Shown here: piece after piece, positions 53,954-62,450 of the stretch
How the letters are laid out: each line of letters begins with the position of its first letter
Numbering within the stretch: position 1 is the first letter of the stretch
Source of the DNA: Chryseobacterium formosum
Lineage (GTDB): Bacteria; Bacteroidota; Bacteroidia; Flavobacteriales; Weeksellaceae
NCBI RefSeq assembly: GCF_026460885.1
Contig: NZ_JAOVZW010000023.1
Coordinates: forward strand, 1-64,000
Direction: 5' to 3'
DNA: 64,000 nt
The notes under the pieces: model-generated
The model's database searches: none
What the model was told of the DNA's origin: nothing
The model's input: the letters and a program-made list of their open reading frames with translations, nothing else
Made by a program: the position numbers and the translations under genes

Positions 53954-53963
53954 ATGTATTTAA

Positions 53964-54482
53964 TTATGGTTGAACATTCGCATTGAATGTTAATTTTACC
54001 GGAGCATTTTCTACGTTAGCAAAAACGTCTGCATATTTATTTACAGCACCGTCGAAGTTTGCAGAATCAAAACTCAAAGTAATTTTTCCTTTTTTACCCG
54101 GCATAATTGGTTCTTTTGTAAATTCAGGAGCAGTACATCCGCATCCAGGTTTTACTTCAGAAATAATTAATGGGTTTGTACCTGTATTGGTTACTTCGTA
54201 AACGTGGTTTACTTTTGATCCTTTTTTGATATTTCCAAAATCGAAATTGCTTTCAGATAATGCAATTGTAGTTGTAGGCTGATTAGATTTCACAGGAGCC
54301 GCAACTTCACCACCAACTGCAGCAGGAGTTACCGGTGCAACTGTAGAATCAGTTGAAGGAGCATTTGTAGAATCTACACCAGCAACTGCAGAGTTTTCTG
54401 CTGTTTTGTTTTCTTCTTTTTTACAAGAAACTAATCCGAAGCCAATAATAGACAAAGCGATAATTGATAACGTCTTTTTCAT
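53964..54482 (-). CDS. DUF1573 domain lipoprotein
   Basis: 172 residues. Lipobox IGFGLVSCKK (Cys near 20), an Ala/Thr/Pro linker, and a DUF1573 beta domain (SNFDFGNIKKGSKVNHVYEVTNTGTNPLIISEVKPGCGCTAPEFTKEPIMPGKKG) with the signature GCGCT. Function unknown; very common in Bacteroidota. Twelve nt downstream of nusB. Confidence 0.9.
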   Translation of the reverse strand: MKKTLSIIALSIIGFGLVSCKKEENKTAENSAVAGVDSTNAPSTDSTVAPVTPAAVGGEVAAPVKSNQPTTTIALSESNFDFGNIKKGSKVNHVYEVTNTGTNPLIISEVKPGCGCTAPEFTKEPIMPGKKGKITLSFDSANFDGAVNKYADVFANVENAPVKLTFNANVQP

Positions 54483-54494
54483 ATTAAATTATAT

Positions 54495-55400
54495 TTATAT
54501 TCTATTTAAATCTTTACAATATTTATCTAAAATTCCGTTGATGAATATATTTGATCTGTCAGTAGCAAATACTTTAGCAATCTCGATATATTCATTAATA
54601 ATAACTCTTGAAGGTGTAAAAGGAAAATTATCAAGCTCGGAAATGGCAGTCGTTAAAATTACTTTATCCATCAATCCTACTCTTTCCAAATCCCAGTTTT
54701 CTAAACGCTCAGAAAGTTTTTTCTCATTTCCTTCCCAATTATTTAAGGTATGTCTCAATAATTTGCTTGCGAAAGTTTTATCTTCTTCATCTTTAATCAT
54801 TTTAATTAAAGTTCTGCTTTCTTCATTTTCTTTCAAGAAACCGATTGTTTTTTGAACCATTGAATTAGCAATATGAATATCATCTGACCAGGTAAGCTCT
54901 CTATCACTGATATAATCATGGAAATCATCATTTTCAGCAATATATCTTAAAAATAATTTACCAATAAATTTTTGATCTTCCTCAAAAGAATAACCTTCTT
55001 CTTTCATAAAATCCTGATAACGCTTTCCAGCAGTCATTCGTTGGAAAGTTTTCACCAACATATCATCATGCAAATCCCATTTCAAATCCTTATGCTGACC
55101 AGAAAAGAATAATCTTTCAGGGTTTTCCTCAAGCTTTTTTAAAACTTGATTATTGATAAATTTTTGATTGGGGTTGACCTCTGAATCAGTTTTAAAGTAC
55201 TTATTCTTACCAATTTCCATTTGATTTTCTGCAAGATCTTTCAGACCTACCAAAAAATTCAACTGAAAAATATAGAGATTATAGATTTTCTCTATTCCCG
55301 AAAACATGTTCTTTTCTAAAACATCGAATTTTATCGGGTTCTGGTAGTACGAATACACACTTTCTACTACTTTTTCACGGATTTGTCTTCTTCCTAACAT
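54495..55400 (-). CDS. nusB: Transcription antitermination factor NusB, long Bacteroidota form
   Basis: 301 residues, about twice the E. coli protein. N-terminal RRQIREKVVESVYSYYQN is the NusB start; the extra ~150 residues form a long insertion. The C-terminal half (LSERLENWDLERVGLMDKVILTTAISELDNFPFTPSRVIINEYIEIAKVFATDRSNIFINGILDKY) is the NusB core. Acts in rRNA antitermination. First gene of the operon. Confidence 0.93.
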   Translation of the reverse strand: MLGRRQIREKVVESVYSYYQNPIKFDVLEKNMFSGIEKIYNLYIFQLNFLVGLKDLAENQMEIGKNKYFKTDSEVNPNQKFINNQVLKKLEENPERLFFSGQHKDLKWDLHDDMLVKTFQRMTAGKRYQDFMKEEGYSFEEDQKFIGKLFLRYIAENDDFHDYISDRELTWSDDIHIANSMVQKTIGFLKENEESRTLIKMIKDEEDKTFASKLLRHTLNNWEGNEKKLSERLENWDLERVGLMDKVILTTAISELDNFPFTPSRVIINEYIEIAKVFATDRSNIFINGILDKYCKDLNRI

Positions 55401-55421
55401 TCAAAGAGCTTTTTATGGGTG

Positions 55422-55429
55422 CAAAGATA
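55422..55429 (-). promoter_or_regulatory. -7 box (TATCTTTG) of the nusB operon
   Basis: A minus-strand TAnnTTTG match about 22 nt before the nusB ATG. Confidence 0.6.
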
Positions 55430-55473
55430 TGAAATTTAAAATTCATGAAATTCTGAGTCTGCTTCAATTTTTG

Positions 55474-55481
55474 TAATTTTG
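55474..55481 (+). promoter_or_regulatory. -7 box (TAATTTTG) of the ABC exporter gene
   Basis: A TAnnTTTG match only 9 nt before the ATG at 55491, so the leader would be very short. Divergent from the nusB promoter. Confidence 0.45.
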
Positions 55482-55490
55482 TGAAAGTTT

Positions 55491-57152
55491 ATGAAAGCAC
55501 TGAAAACTCTAAACCCTTACTTTTGGAAGCACAAAATATTATTGTTTTGGGGGTTACTATTCATCATCGCCAGTAATTTTTTCAATATATATAAAGTACA
55601 GTTTGTAGGAAAATCTGTTGATGAATTGACGAAACATGGAAATCTTGGCTTCAATAAGCAGGTTTTGATCTACGTTGCGATTATTGTCGGCTGTTCACTT
55701 CTTACCGGATTTTTCACTTTTATGATGCGACAAACTATTATTGTTGCTTCAAGAAGAATTGAATACGAACTGAAAAATAAAATTTACAGACATTATCAGG
55801 AATTATCTTTAACTGATTATAAACAAACGACAATCGGAGATTTAATGAACCGATTAAGCGAAGATATTGTTGCAGTAAGAATGTATTTAGGACCAGGAGT
55901 AATGTACGTTGTCAATTTGGTTGTTCTTTTATTGATTACGAGTGTTTATATGCTAAAAACTGACGTATCTATGACAGTTTGGACATTATTACCACTTCCT
56001 ATTTTATCTTTTATTATATTTAAAGTAAGTTCAATTATCAATAAAAAATCAAAAGTGATGCAGAAAAGTCAGTCTGCAATTTCCACTTTTGTACAGGATA
56101 GTTTTTCAGGAATCAGAGTGGTAAAATATTTTGCGAAAGAAAAATACATTCAAAAAAATTACGGAATCAAAGTTAGCGATTATCAGGACAAAGCTTTAGA
56201 TTTAGCAAAAACTGAAGCCTATTTCTTTACGATTATTTTATTCGTAATCGGATTATTGAATGTTGCCGTTATTTTAATTGGTGGACAAAAATATATTGCA
56301 GGAGAACTTACAGTTGGTAAAATTGCTGATTTCTTTATGTACATCAACATTTTGATTTGGCCGTTTTCAATGGTAGGCTGGGTAACTTCAATCAACCAAA
56401 GAGCGGAAGCTTCGATGCAGAGAATCAATGAGTTTATGGAAAAACAATCAGAGATTTATAATAAAAACTTTGAAAACTATCTTATTAAAGGAGATATTGA
56501 GTTCAGAAACGTTTCTTACGTTTATCCAAATACAGGAATTAAAGCTTTAGATAATTTAAGTTTTAAAATTGAAGCCGGAAAATCTTTAGCTATCATGGGG
56601 AAAACCGGAAGTGGGAAATCTACTATCGCTTTACTTCTATGCAGATTAATTGACCCTTCTGAAGGCGAAATTTTAATTGACGGTAAAAATTTAAAGGAAC
56701 ATAATTTAGAAAATTATAGAAATTTCATAGGATATATTCCTCAGGAAAGTTATCTTTTTTCAGATTCTATAGAACATAATATTGGCTTTTCTATTGATAA
56801 CCCAACTCATGAAAAAGTGGTTGAATATTCTAAAATTGCAGATGTTCACAAAAACATTATTGAGTTTAAAGATCAGTACAAAACACTTGTTGGCGAACGT
56901 GGAGTAATGCTTTCGGGAGGTCAGAAACAAAGAATTTGTATCGCAAGAGCCTTAATTAAGAACCCAAACATCATTATTTTTGATGATTCGCTTTCCGCTT
57001 TAGATACAGAAACCGAGCAAAATATCCTTGAAAATATCGACACAAAAATAGATAATGCAACATCTATAATTATCACACACAGAGAGTCTAGCGCTCAAAG
57101 AGCCGATAAAATCCTTAATCTTAGCGAAATTACCAATTCTGCAACTGCTTAG
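55491..57152 (+). CDS. ABC exporter, fused permease and ATPase
   Basis: 553 residues. Six-helix permease domain (residues ~15-310) followed by an ATPase domain with Walker A (IMGKTGSGKSTIALLL), Q-loop (YIPQESYLFSD), signature MLSGGQKQRICIARAL and Walker B IIIFDDSLSALDTE, then the H-loop IIITHR. A half-transporter, likely a homodimer or partner of another half. Substrate unknown (MsbA/multidrug-like by layout). Next to DUF3276 by 99 nt. Confidence 0.92.
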   Translation: MKALKTLNPYFWKHKILLFWGLLFIIASNFFNIYKVQFVGKSVDELTKHGNLGFNKQVLIYVAIIVGCSLLTGFFTFMMRQTIIVASRRIEYELKNKIYRHYQELSLTDYKQTTIGDLMNRLSEDIVAVRMYLGPGVMYVVNLVVLLLITSVYMLKTDVSMTVWTLLPLPILSFIIFKVSSIINKKSKVMQKSQSAISTFVQDSFSGIRVVKYFAKEKYIQKNYGIKVSDYQDKALDLAKTEAYFFTIILFVIGLLNVAVILIGGQKYIAGELTVGKIADFFMYINILIWPFSMVGWVTSINQRAEASMQRINEFMEKQSEIYNKNFENYLIKGDIEFRNVSYVYPNTGIKALDNLSFKIEAGKSLAIMGKTGSGKSTIALLLCRLIDPSEGEILIDGKNLKEHNLENYRNFIGYIPQESYLFSDSIEHNIGFSIDNPTHEKVVEYSKIADVHKNIIEFKDQYKTLVGERGVMLSGGQKQRICIARALIKNPNIIIFDDSLSALDTETEQNILENIDTKIDNATSIIITHRESSAQRADKILNLSEITNSATA

Positions 57153-57192
57153 CCAAAACATTTTGAATTGTTAAATAAATCATAAAAAAAAC

Positions 57193-57222
57193 TTTGTGAT
57201 TAAAAGAAATATTTTATATTTG
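57193..57222 (+). promoter_or_regulatory. Promoter of the DUF3276 gene
   Basis: TTTG (57193-57196), an 18-nt spacer and TATATTTG (57215-57222), close to the consensus. The predicted start near 57229 gives a ~23-nt leader. Confidence 0.7.
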
Positions 57223-57251
57223 TTCTTAACAAGATTAAAAAATATCTAATA

Positions 57252-57587
57252 ATGAGTGAATACAAGGAACGCCATGAAAATGAAATTTTCACTAAGGTGT
57301 TAAAAGCGGGGAGAAGAACTTATTTCTTTGATGTGCGCGAGACGAAAGCAGGAGATTATTATCTTACGATTACCGAAAGCAAAAAGAATTTCGGAGAGAA
57401 TGGAGAGGCCACATTCGAGAAACATAAAATTTATCTTTATAAAGAAGATTTTAAGAGTTTTCAGGAGATGTTTAATGAGTCCACAGATTTCATCATTAAT
57501 GAAAAGGGTGAGGATGTTATTTCAGAAAAGCATGATAAAGACTTCAAAAGCAGAACTTACACCATTGATTCTGACGACGAAGTTTAA
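57252..57587 (+). CDS. DUF3276/PUR-alpha-like nucleic-acid-binding protein
   Basis: 111 residues. VLKAGRRTYFFDVRETKAGDYYLTITESKK is the PUR/Whirly-like strand pattern of the DUF3276 family, and the C-terminus is acidic (YTIDSDDEV). Members are thought to bind single-stranded DNA or RNA. Common single-copy gene in Bacteroidota. Strong own promoter and terminator. Confidence 0.88.
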   Translation: MSEYKERHENEIFTKVLKAGRRTYFFDVRETKAGDYYLTITESKKNFGENGEATFEKHKIYLYKEDFKSFQEMFNESTDFIINEKGEDVISEKHDKDFKSRTYTIDSDDEV

Positions 57588-57610
57588 CTAAAAAGAATTT
57601 CTAAAAACAC

Positions 57611-57634
57611 AAGCATCTTGAGAAAAGGATGCTT
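57611..57634 (+). terminator. Terminator of the DUF3276 gene
   Basis: AAGCATC (57611-57617) pairs with GATGCTT (57628-57634), 10-nt loop, then a T run. Confidence 0.8.
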
Positions 57635-57729
57635 TTTTTATGTTTGAATTTAAATAAATCTCAATAATTTTTATCAACATTATTGCATAAAAAAACACAT
57701 TTTCAATGAAGAAAATGTGTTCAAATGTG

Positions 57730-57804
57730 GGTGAATGAGGGGTCTCGAACCCCCGACCTCCGGAACCACAATCCGGCGCTCTAACCAACTGAGCTACAAT
57801 CACC
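57730..57804 (-). tRNA. tRNA-His (anticodon GUG)
   Basis: Complete on the minus strand. The anticodon loop TTGTGGT within CCGGA/TCCGG gives GTG. G-1 (57804) faces C73 (57730), the identity pair for HisRS. The acceptor stem GTGATTG/CATTCAC has one T-T mismatch at the fifth pair. The D arm and the T arm (GGTTCGAGACC) are normal. CCA is not encoded. Confidence 0.96.
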
Positions 57805-57816
57805 GTTTTGGTGGTG

Positions 57817-57846
57817 CAAATATAAGAAAGAATTTTTAATTACAAA
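57817..57846 (-). promoter_or_regulatory. Promoter of tRNA-His
   Basis: On the minus strand TTTG (57846-57843) is followed after 18 nt by TATATTTG (57824-57817). The start would be near 57810, a few nt before the mature 5' end. The -33 box lies in the 3' end of bshB1. Confidence 0.7.
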
Positions 57847-58559
57847 ATAATTCCGTCAAAATTTTTCAAAGCAAGTAATTTTTCTGTGGTAAAGCCTTCT
57901 GCATAGGCAACTCCAGATAATCTTCCCAGATCTTGAGCTCGATATGTCAAGCTTTCATAAAAGTCTTTTGATGTAATTGGAGTTTCTGGTTCTGTCGATT
58001 TTGGATCATAAAATTGAGTTTTAAATGCCATACAAGCTTCCAGTTTTTTCTCTAAATGTTCTGAAATATCAATTACAAATTCCGGCTCAACATTTTTCCA
58101 TTGAATATAGTGGAAAATTTGTTTTGGTCTCCAAACTTCTTGAATTTCTCCATCAATTGTGGTTTCAATTTTTCTTAAACCAGATAAAAAGCACGCATCT
58201 GATACTAATTTCGCAGCTTTTGCATGATCTGGATGTCTATCATCAATTGCATTGGCTAAGACGATTTCCGGGCGGTATTTGCGGATCATTTTTACGATCT
58301 CCATTTGATATTCTTCAGAATTGACTAAAAAACCATCTTTTAATCCTAAATTTTCTCTTGCAGCAACTCCTAGAATTTTTGCCGACTCAGTTGCTTCTTC
58401 TTTTCTCGTAACATCAGTTCCTCGAGTTCCTAATTCACCTTTTGTTAAATCAACAATAACGCAGGTTTTTCCCTCTGAAATTAATTTAGCAATTGTTCCG
58501 CCACATCCTAATTCTACATCGTCGGGATGAGCACCAAAAGCAAGTATATCTGTTTTCAT
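57840..58559 (-). CDS. bshB1: Bacillithiol biosynthesis deacetylase BshB1
   Basis: 239 residues. LmbE/PIG-L zinc deacetylase: N-terminal DILAFGAHPDDVELGCGGTIAKL with the HPDD zinc motif, TKGELGTRGTDVTRKEE, and DDRHPDHAKA for the remaining ligand. Removes acetyl from GlcNAc-malate in making bacillithiol, the main low-weight thiol of many flavobacteria. The leader carries a 7-bp hairpin. Confidence 0.95.
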   Translation of the reverse strand: MKTDILAFGAHPDDVELGCGGTIAKLISEGKTCVIVDLTKGELGTRGTDVTRKEEATESAKILGVAARENLGLKDGFLVNSEEYQMEIVKMIRKYRPEIVLANAIDDRHPDHAKAAKLVSDACFLSGLRKIETTIDGEIQEVWRPKQIFHYIQWKNVEPEFVIDISEHLEKKLEACMAFKTQFYDPKSTEPETPITSKDFYESLTYRAQDLGRLSGVAYAEGFTTEKLLALKNFDGIIL

Positions 58560-58577
58560 TTATCTAAAATTTTGTAA

Positions 58578-58599
58578 ACACTCAAATTAAAATGAGTGT
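58578..58599 (-). promoter_or_regulatory. Hairpin or operator palindrome in the bshB1 leader
   Basis: ACACTCA (58578-58584) and TGAGTGT (58593-58599), perfect 7-bp dyad with an 8-nt A/T spacer, between the predicted start (~58607) and the ATG at 58559. Confidence 0.4.
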
Positions 58600-58613
58600 C
58601 AATATCTTTTTTT

Positions 58614-58646
58614 CAAAGGTAAGATTTAAAACAAAAACTTCCCAAA
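58614..58646 (-). promoter_or_regulatory. Promoter of bshB1
   Basis: On the minus strand TTTG (58646-58643) is followed after 21 nt by TACCTTTG (58621-58614), both consensus. Confidence 0.65.
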
Positions 58647-58666
58647 CATTACGAATGGGAAGTTTT
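58634..58666 (-). terminator. Terminator of the TPR protein gene
   Basis: AAAACTTCCCA (58634-58644) pairs with TGGGAAGTTTT (58656-58666), 11-nt loop. It overlaps the bshB1 promoter's -33 box. Confidence 0.8.
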
Positions 58667-58690
58667 TATAGTTATAATTTAAATTTTAAA

Positions 58691-60319
58691 TTACTTATTG
58701 ATTTCTGTATTTAATTTTACAGCGTCCTGATAAGTAGGATCTAACTGTAAAGATTTCGCAACATAGTCTTTAGCTTTAGCCAAATCTTTATCTTTTTCAA
58801 GATAAGCTACTGCAAAATATGCATATGCTAAAGTTTGCTTATTAGCTTCAACATCTGCCGGTTTTACAGTTGAAATAAACTTCTCATAAGAAATTTTTGC
58901 TGCATCATTATTACCTCCTTGTTGGTGTGCATAACCCTGGCTGTAATAAGCAGGAGCCCAATCTGGAAGCAAACCACTCATCTTTTGCCAAGTTAACACA
59001 GCTCCATTCCAGTTTTTAGCATCCTGATAAGCATTTGCTAATTTATACAATGCATCAGAATCTTGAGGGTTTGCCGCAACTTGTTTTTTCAAAGCTTCAA
59101 TTGCCGGGTTAGTTGGTCCTGCATCTACTGAAGCCTGAGAAGCTCCTCCTCCATTTATTTTAGCCAACTCCATATCCCATTTCAAAGTTTCATCTTTAGC
59201 TCCTTTTGCAATGGCAATTTTTTGTTGAGATTCTGTTTGCAAAGCTGATTTTTTAGCTGCGTCAGTTTCAGTTTTAGCTAAACCTGCAGCAATTAATCCC
59301 ATCAAACCTTGATCAGCAGGTTGAACTCTTGATTTTTCTGCCTGAGATACAAAAGTATCCATATTTTGTTTTGCTTCTGCATATTTTCCATCAGCATAAT
59401 TTACGTAAGCTCTCAATTTAAATTTGATAGGATCGTTGATTTTATCAAAAATCTTATCTAAAATAGCTTTAGAATTAGCGTAATCTTCATTAGTAAAATA
59501 CAATTTAGCAATCTCTAACTGTGTGTAAGGATCTTCATCAGCATATTTTGTATAGTTGATCAAATCCTGAGTTGCCTTAGCATTTTCCTGATACTTAATA
59601 TTATAAGCAGCTATAGCTTTATAAGCCGGTGCATAAGTAGCATCTGTAGCAACTGCCTTGTCTAAACTCGTTTTAGCTTGTTGCCATTGTTGAGCAGCCA
59701 TCCAAAGCGTACCAATTCTTGTAAGAACTGAAGCTTTATTTTTAGCTAAAGGCAAAGCTTTATCATAAGCTGACATTGCGTCTCCAGGAACTCTTTTTAA
59801 CCTGTAAGCGTCCCCTAAAGTATAATAGTAATAAGCCGGAACTTCTTTTTTAGAAGCTCTTTCAATAGCTTTATTCAAAAACTGAATTGCTAAATCTGGA
59901 GAGTTATTTTTCTCAAATAAAGTTAATGCTTCGGCAGCTCTATATTGAACTTCGGCATCTTTTTCTTTAGAATCAGCAATTTTTTGAATTTCTGCAATCG
60001 CAGACTTATCTCCTTTTCCTAATTTAACCGCTGCTAAACCGATTTGGTTTAAATAACTTTTCTTATCAGCAGCTAAACCTTTATTGAAGTTTTCTGTAGC
60101 TGCAGCAAAATCAGGCTCTGCCTGTCTTAAGAAAGTATTTCCTAAGTAAAAATAGTTTTCTGCTGTAGGTTCTTTTGCGATCATTGCAGAGAAATTGGTT
60201 TTTGCAGCAGCGAATTTATCACTATCAATACTGTTTATACCGTCTTGCAATGTTTGTGCAAAAGCAAAATTGGTAAAAAATACCACTGATGCTCCTAAAG
60301 CAATCTTCTTTACATTCAT
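58691..60319 (-). CDS. Periplasmic tetratricopeptide-repeat protein
   Basis: 542 residues from ATG 60319 with signal peptide MNVKKIALGASVVFFTNFAFAQ (an upstream ATG at 60337 is less likely). About ten TPR units run through the protein (AENYFYLGNTFLRQAEPDFA; PAYYYYTLGDAYRLKRVPG; PAYKAIAAYNIKYQENAKA; DALYKLANAYQDAKNWNGAV; PAYYSQGYAHQQGGNND). Scaffold or assembly role in the envelope. Last gene of the exbB-exbD-exbD-tonB-small-PstS-like cluster, ~120 nt after the PstS-like gene. Confidence 0.88.
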   Translation of the reverse strand: MNVKKIALGASVVFFTNFAFAQTLQDGINSIDSDKFAAAKTNFSAMIAKEPTAENYFYLGNTFLRQAEPDFAAATENFNKGLAADKKSYLNQIGLAAVKLGKGDKSAIAEIQKIADSKEKDAEVQYRAAEALTLFEKNNSPDLAIQFLNKAIERASKKEVPAYYYYTLGDAYRLKRVPGDAMSAYDKALPLAKNKASVLTRIGTLWMAAQQWQQAKTSLDKAVATDATYAPAYKAIAAYNIKYQENAKATQDLINYTKYADEDPYTQLEIAKLYFTNEDYANSKAILDKIFDKINDPIKFKLRAYVNYADGKYAEAKQNMDTFVSQAEKSRVQPADQGLMGLIAAGLAKTETDAAKKSALQTESQQKIAIAKGAKDETLKWDMELAKINGGGASQASVDAGPTNPAIEALKKQVAANPQDSDALYKLANAYQDAKNWNGAVLTWQKMSGLLPDWAPAYYSQGYAHQQGGNNDAAKISYEKFISTVKPADVEANKQTLAYAYFAVAYLEKDKDLAKAKDYVAKSLQLDPTYQDAVKLNTEINK

Positions 60320-60441
60320 AATCATTATATCTTTCATTATTATTTTAAACTTTTTCTATTTTAAAAAACCGAATTAGAATTACACAATTTTCAGACCAAA
60401 ATAATATATTTAAATTGTATAAAAGCTAATATTAAGATTTT

Positions 60442-61314
60442 TTAACGCATTTGAACTTCACGTTTATAGATATTATAAGGTTGCAATCCCTCTTTCTCAA
60501 CAATCATCTGACCTAATTGCGTACAAGAATATCTGATAAAACCGTTGGCAATGTTAAAATTACCTTCATTTGTTAAGAAATAAAGAACTCTTGTGAAAGG
60601 ATATTTCATTTCACTAAGACCATTAAAATCCGGAGAAAATGATTTACCATTATTTACCACAGGAAGAATCTTAATCATGTCTCTCAATTTCTGAGCTTCT
60701 TTATCATAAGGTCTGCTAATTGTGTTTAAACCAATTACCCCGATTTTATTTGGATATTTATTTAATTCTTCAATAACATTAATACTTCCAGGAATAATAG
60801 AAAACTTAAGATCTTTTGGTTGTTTTTTAAGCTTTTGAGCAACAAAATTCAAATTACTTGAATTTGTTCCGTCGAAAACAAAATTTTTATCTTCTGACTG
60901 TAATCCTGCAGTAATCTCTTCCATTGTAATGCTTGATTTCTCAGAATCTTTGGGAACAAAGAACACAACAGCATCTGCTGCAAACTTGGCAGGAATGATT
61001 TTTAAATCTACTTTATCTTCATAAGCCTTAATTTCTTCAGGAGATAATTCTTTAGACATTACAGAAATCCTAACCTTATCATTCAATAAATCAAGAAAAC
61101 CTAAATCCTCTTTATTGGTAACTACTTTAATTTTAGTCTCGGGATAACTAATCATATACCCTTCTACCAAAGCATCAGTTACACTTTTAAAAGACTCATC
61201 CGTTGAAATTGTCATTTCTCCTTTATTGTAGGAAACTTTTGATTCTGTTTTTTTTGAACAACTGACAATAAATAAAACAGATAAAATGAACAATGATTTA
61301 ATACTATTCTTCAT
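60442..61314 (-). CDS. PstS-like phosphate-type substrate-binding lipoprotein
   Basis: 290 residues. Lipobox LFIVSCSKK (Cys near 19) and a PstS-like periplasmic-binding fold (MTISTDESFKSVTDALVEGYMISYPETKIKVV; DAVVFFVPKDSEKSSITMEEI; PNKIGVIGLNTIS; YFLTNEGNFNIANGFIRY). No PstC, PstA or PstB gene is nearby; instead it sits with tonB/exbD genes. Its start overlaps the small membrane gene by 11 nt, so they are coupled. Ligand is not certain; phosphate is the family default. Confidence 0.85.
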   Translation of the reverse strand: MKNSIKSLFILSVLFIVSCSKKTESKVSYNKGEMTISTDESFKSVTDALVEGYMISYPETKIKVVTNKEDLGFLDLLNDKVRISVMSKELSPEEIKAYEDKVDLKIIPAKFAADAVVFFVPKDSEKSSITMEEITAGLQSEDKNFVFDGTNSSNLNFVAQKLKKQPKDLKFSIIPGSINVIEELNKYPNKIGVIGLNTISRPYDKEAQKLRDMIKILPVVNNGKSFSPDFNGLSEMKYPFTRVLYFLTNEGNFNIANGFIRYSCTQLGQMIVEKEGLQPYNIYKREVQMR

Positions 61315-61492
61315 CTTCTTCGGTGCTTCTAAATTTAGAAATTGCTCTCCAGATTCTGAAAATTCCGTATAGAATTAATACAGCTCCTAATGAATAAGCA
61401 TAAATAGGCTCGAGGAATTTATAAATCATCATTACGATTCCTAAGACAACGTAACAGATTCCTGCGACTAACGATAACCAATTGAACATCAT
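61304..61492 (-). CDS. Small two-helix membrane protein
   Basis: 62 residues, two membrane helices (WLSLVAGICYVVLGIVMMIYKF and YAYSLGAVLILYGIFRIWRAI) and an acidic tail (STEEDEE). No family recognised. Overlaps the PstS-like gene by 11 nt, so it is likely translated and coupled to it. Confidence 0.7.
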   Translation of the reverse strand: MMFNWLSLVAGICYVVLGIVMMIYKFLEPIYAYSLGAVLILYGIFRIWRAISKFRSTEEDEE

Positions 61493-61515
61493 ACAACAAA
61501 AATATTAAAAAAAAT

Positions 61516-61543
61516 AAAAAGAGAAGCATAAGCTTCTCTTTTT
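61516..61543 (-). terminator. Terminator after tonB
   Basis: GAGAAGC (61521-61527), ATAA loop, GCTTCTC (61532-61538), flanked by A and T runs that extend the stem. Part of the transcript may stop here before the small membrane gene. Confidence 0.75.
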
Positions 61544-61565
61544 TAATTATTATTTAAAATAAATA

Positions 61566-62408
61566 TTACCCTTCAAAATTCATTGAAACTGGGAATCTAA
61601 AACGTAAACGTACAGATTGTCCATTGATTTTTCCAGGAGTCCACTTATTTTTAATAGACTTGATCGTTCTAACAGCTTCTGCATTAAAATCAGAATTTTT
61701 CCCATTAGCTTTTATATCAGTAATTGATCCATCTCTTTCAACTACAAAAGTAATTTCAGATTTAACAGCACCTTCATCACCGTTCATCGCAGATCCATCA
61801 AAACTATTTTGGAATTTATTTCTAAAGGCATTAATACCTCCAGGGAATTCCGCATTTTGTTCTACTTCGTTATAAATCTGTGTATCACTCACTTGAGGTT
61901 TTACTTCAGCTGTTGAAGCTTTAGTACCTGTAGATGGTGGCGGTGGCGGTGGCGTATATGCCGGAGCTACAACACCTTTTTGATTTTCCAAACCTGTAGT
62001 AGTTTTCAATTGCTCAGAAATTGGAGGTGGAGGAGTCTCTACTTTTGGAGCTTTCACCGGTTCCGGAACTACGTTTTGGATAATCTCAATTTTTTCCTCT
62101 TCCACTGGTGGTGGAGGAGGTGGTGGTTCTTCTTCTTTTGGCTGCTCAATAATTGGATCCTCTTCAATGATTTCCATCAATTCAGAGTTTACTTCTTTTG
62201 GCGCCTCTGCATTCATATTCTTAATCGTCATATAAATGAAAGGAGACAAAGCAGTCACCAAGAATAATCCTGTACCAATAATAAAAGACTTTGTCAGTAA
62301 TCTAGGATACTGATGTCTAATATCGTAAGCACCGTATTCTTTATTTCTATTTTCAAATACAATCTCGTCTAAAGTAAGATTTTGACCGTAAATATTTTCA
62401 TCTGCCAT
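61566..62408 (-). CDS. tonB: Energy transducer TonB
   Basis: 280 residues. N-terminal cytoplasmic stretch, one membrane helix (SFIIGTGLFLVTALSPFIYMTI), a Pro/Glu-rich periplasmic spacer (PKEEEPPPPPPPVEEE and similar), and the TonB C-terminal domain (EFPGGINAFRNKFQ...TFVVERDGSITDIKANGK...PVSMNFEG). Transfers energy from the ExbB/ExbD motor to outer-membrane receptors. Follows two exbD genes. Confidence 0.93.
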   Translation of the reverse strand: MADENIYGQNLTLDEIVFENRNKEYGAYDIRHQYPRLLTKSFIIGTGLFLVTALSPFIYMTIKNMNAEAPKEVNSELMEIIEEDPIIEQPKEEEPPPPPPPVEEEKIEIIQNVVPEPVKAPKVETPPPPISEQLKTTTGLENQKGVVAPAYTPPPPPPSTGTKASTAEVKPQVSDTQIYNEVEQNAEFPGGINAFRNKFQNSFDGSAMNGDEGAVKSEITFVVERDGSITDIKANGKNSDFNAEAVRTIKSIKNKWTPGKINGQSVRLRFRFPVSMNFEG

Positions 62409-62450
62409 TGTATTGCAAATTTAAATGTTAAATTACTTTGCAGTAACTTG

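Noticed and set aside
57588..57803. 71-residue minus-strand frame
   Set aside because: It overlaps tRNA-His and a terminator; it is a by-product of the tRNA sequence.
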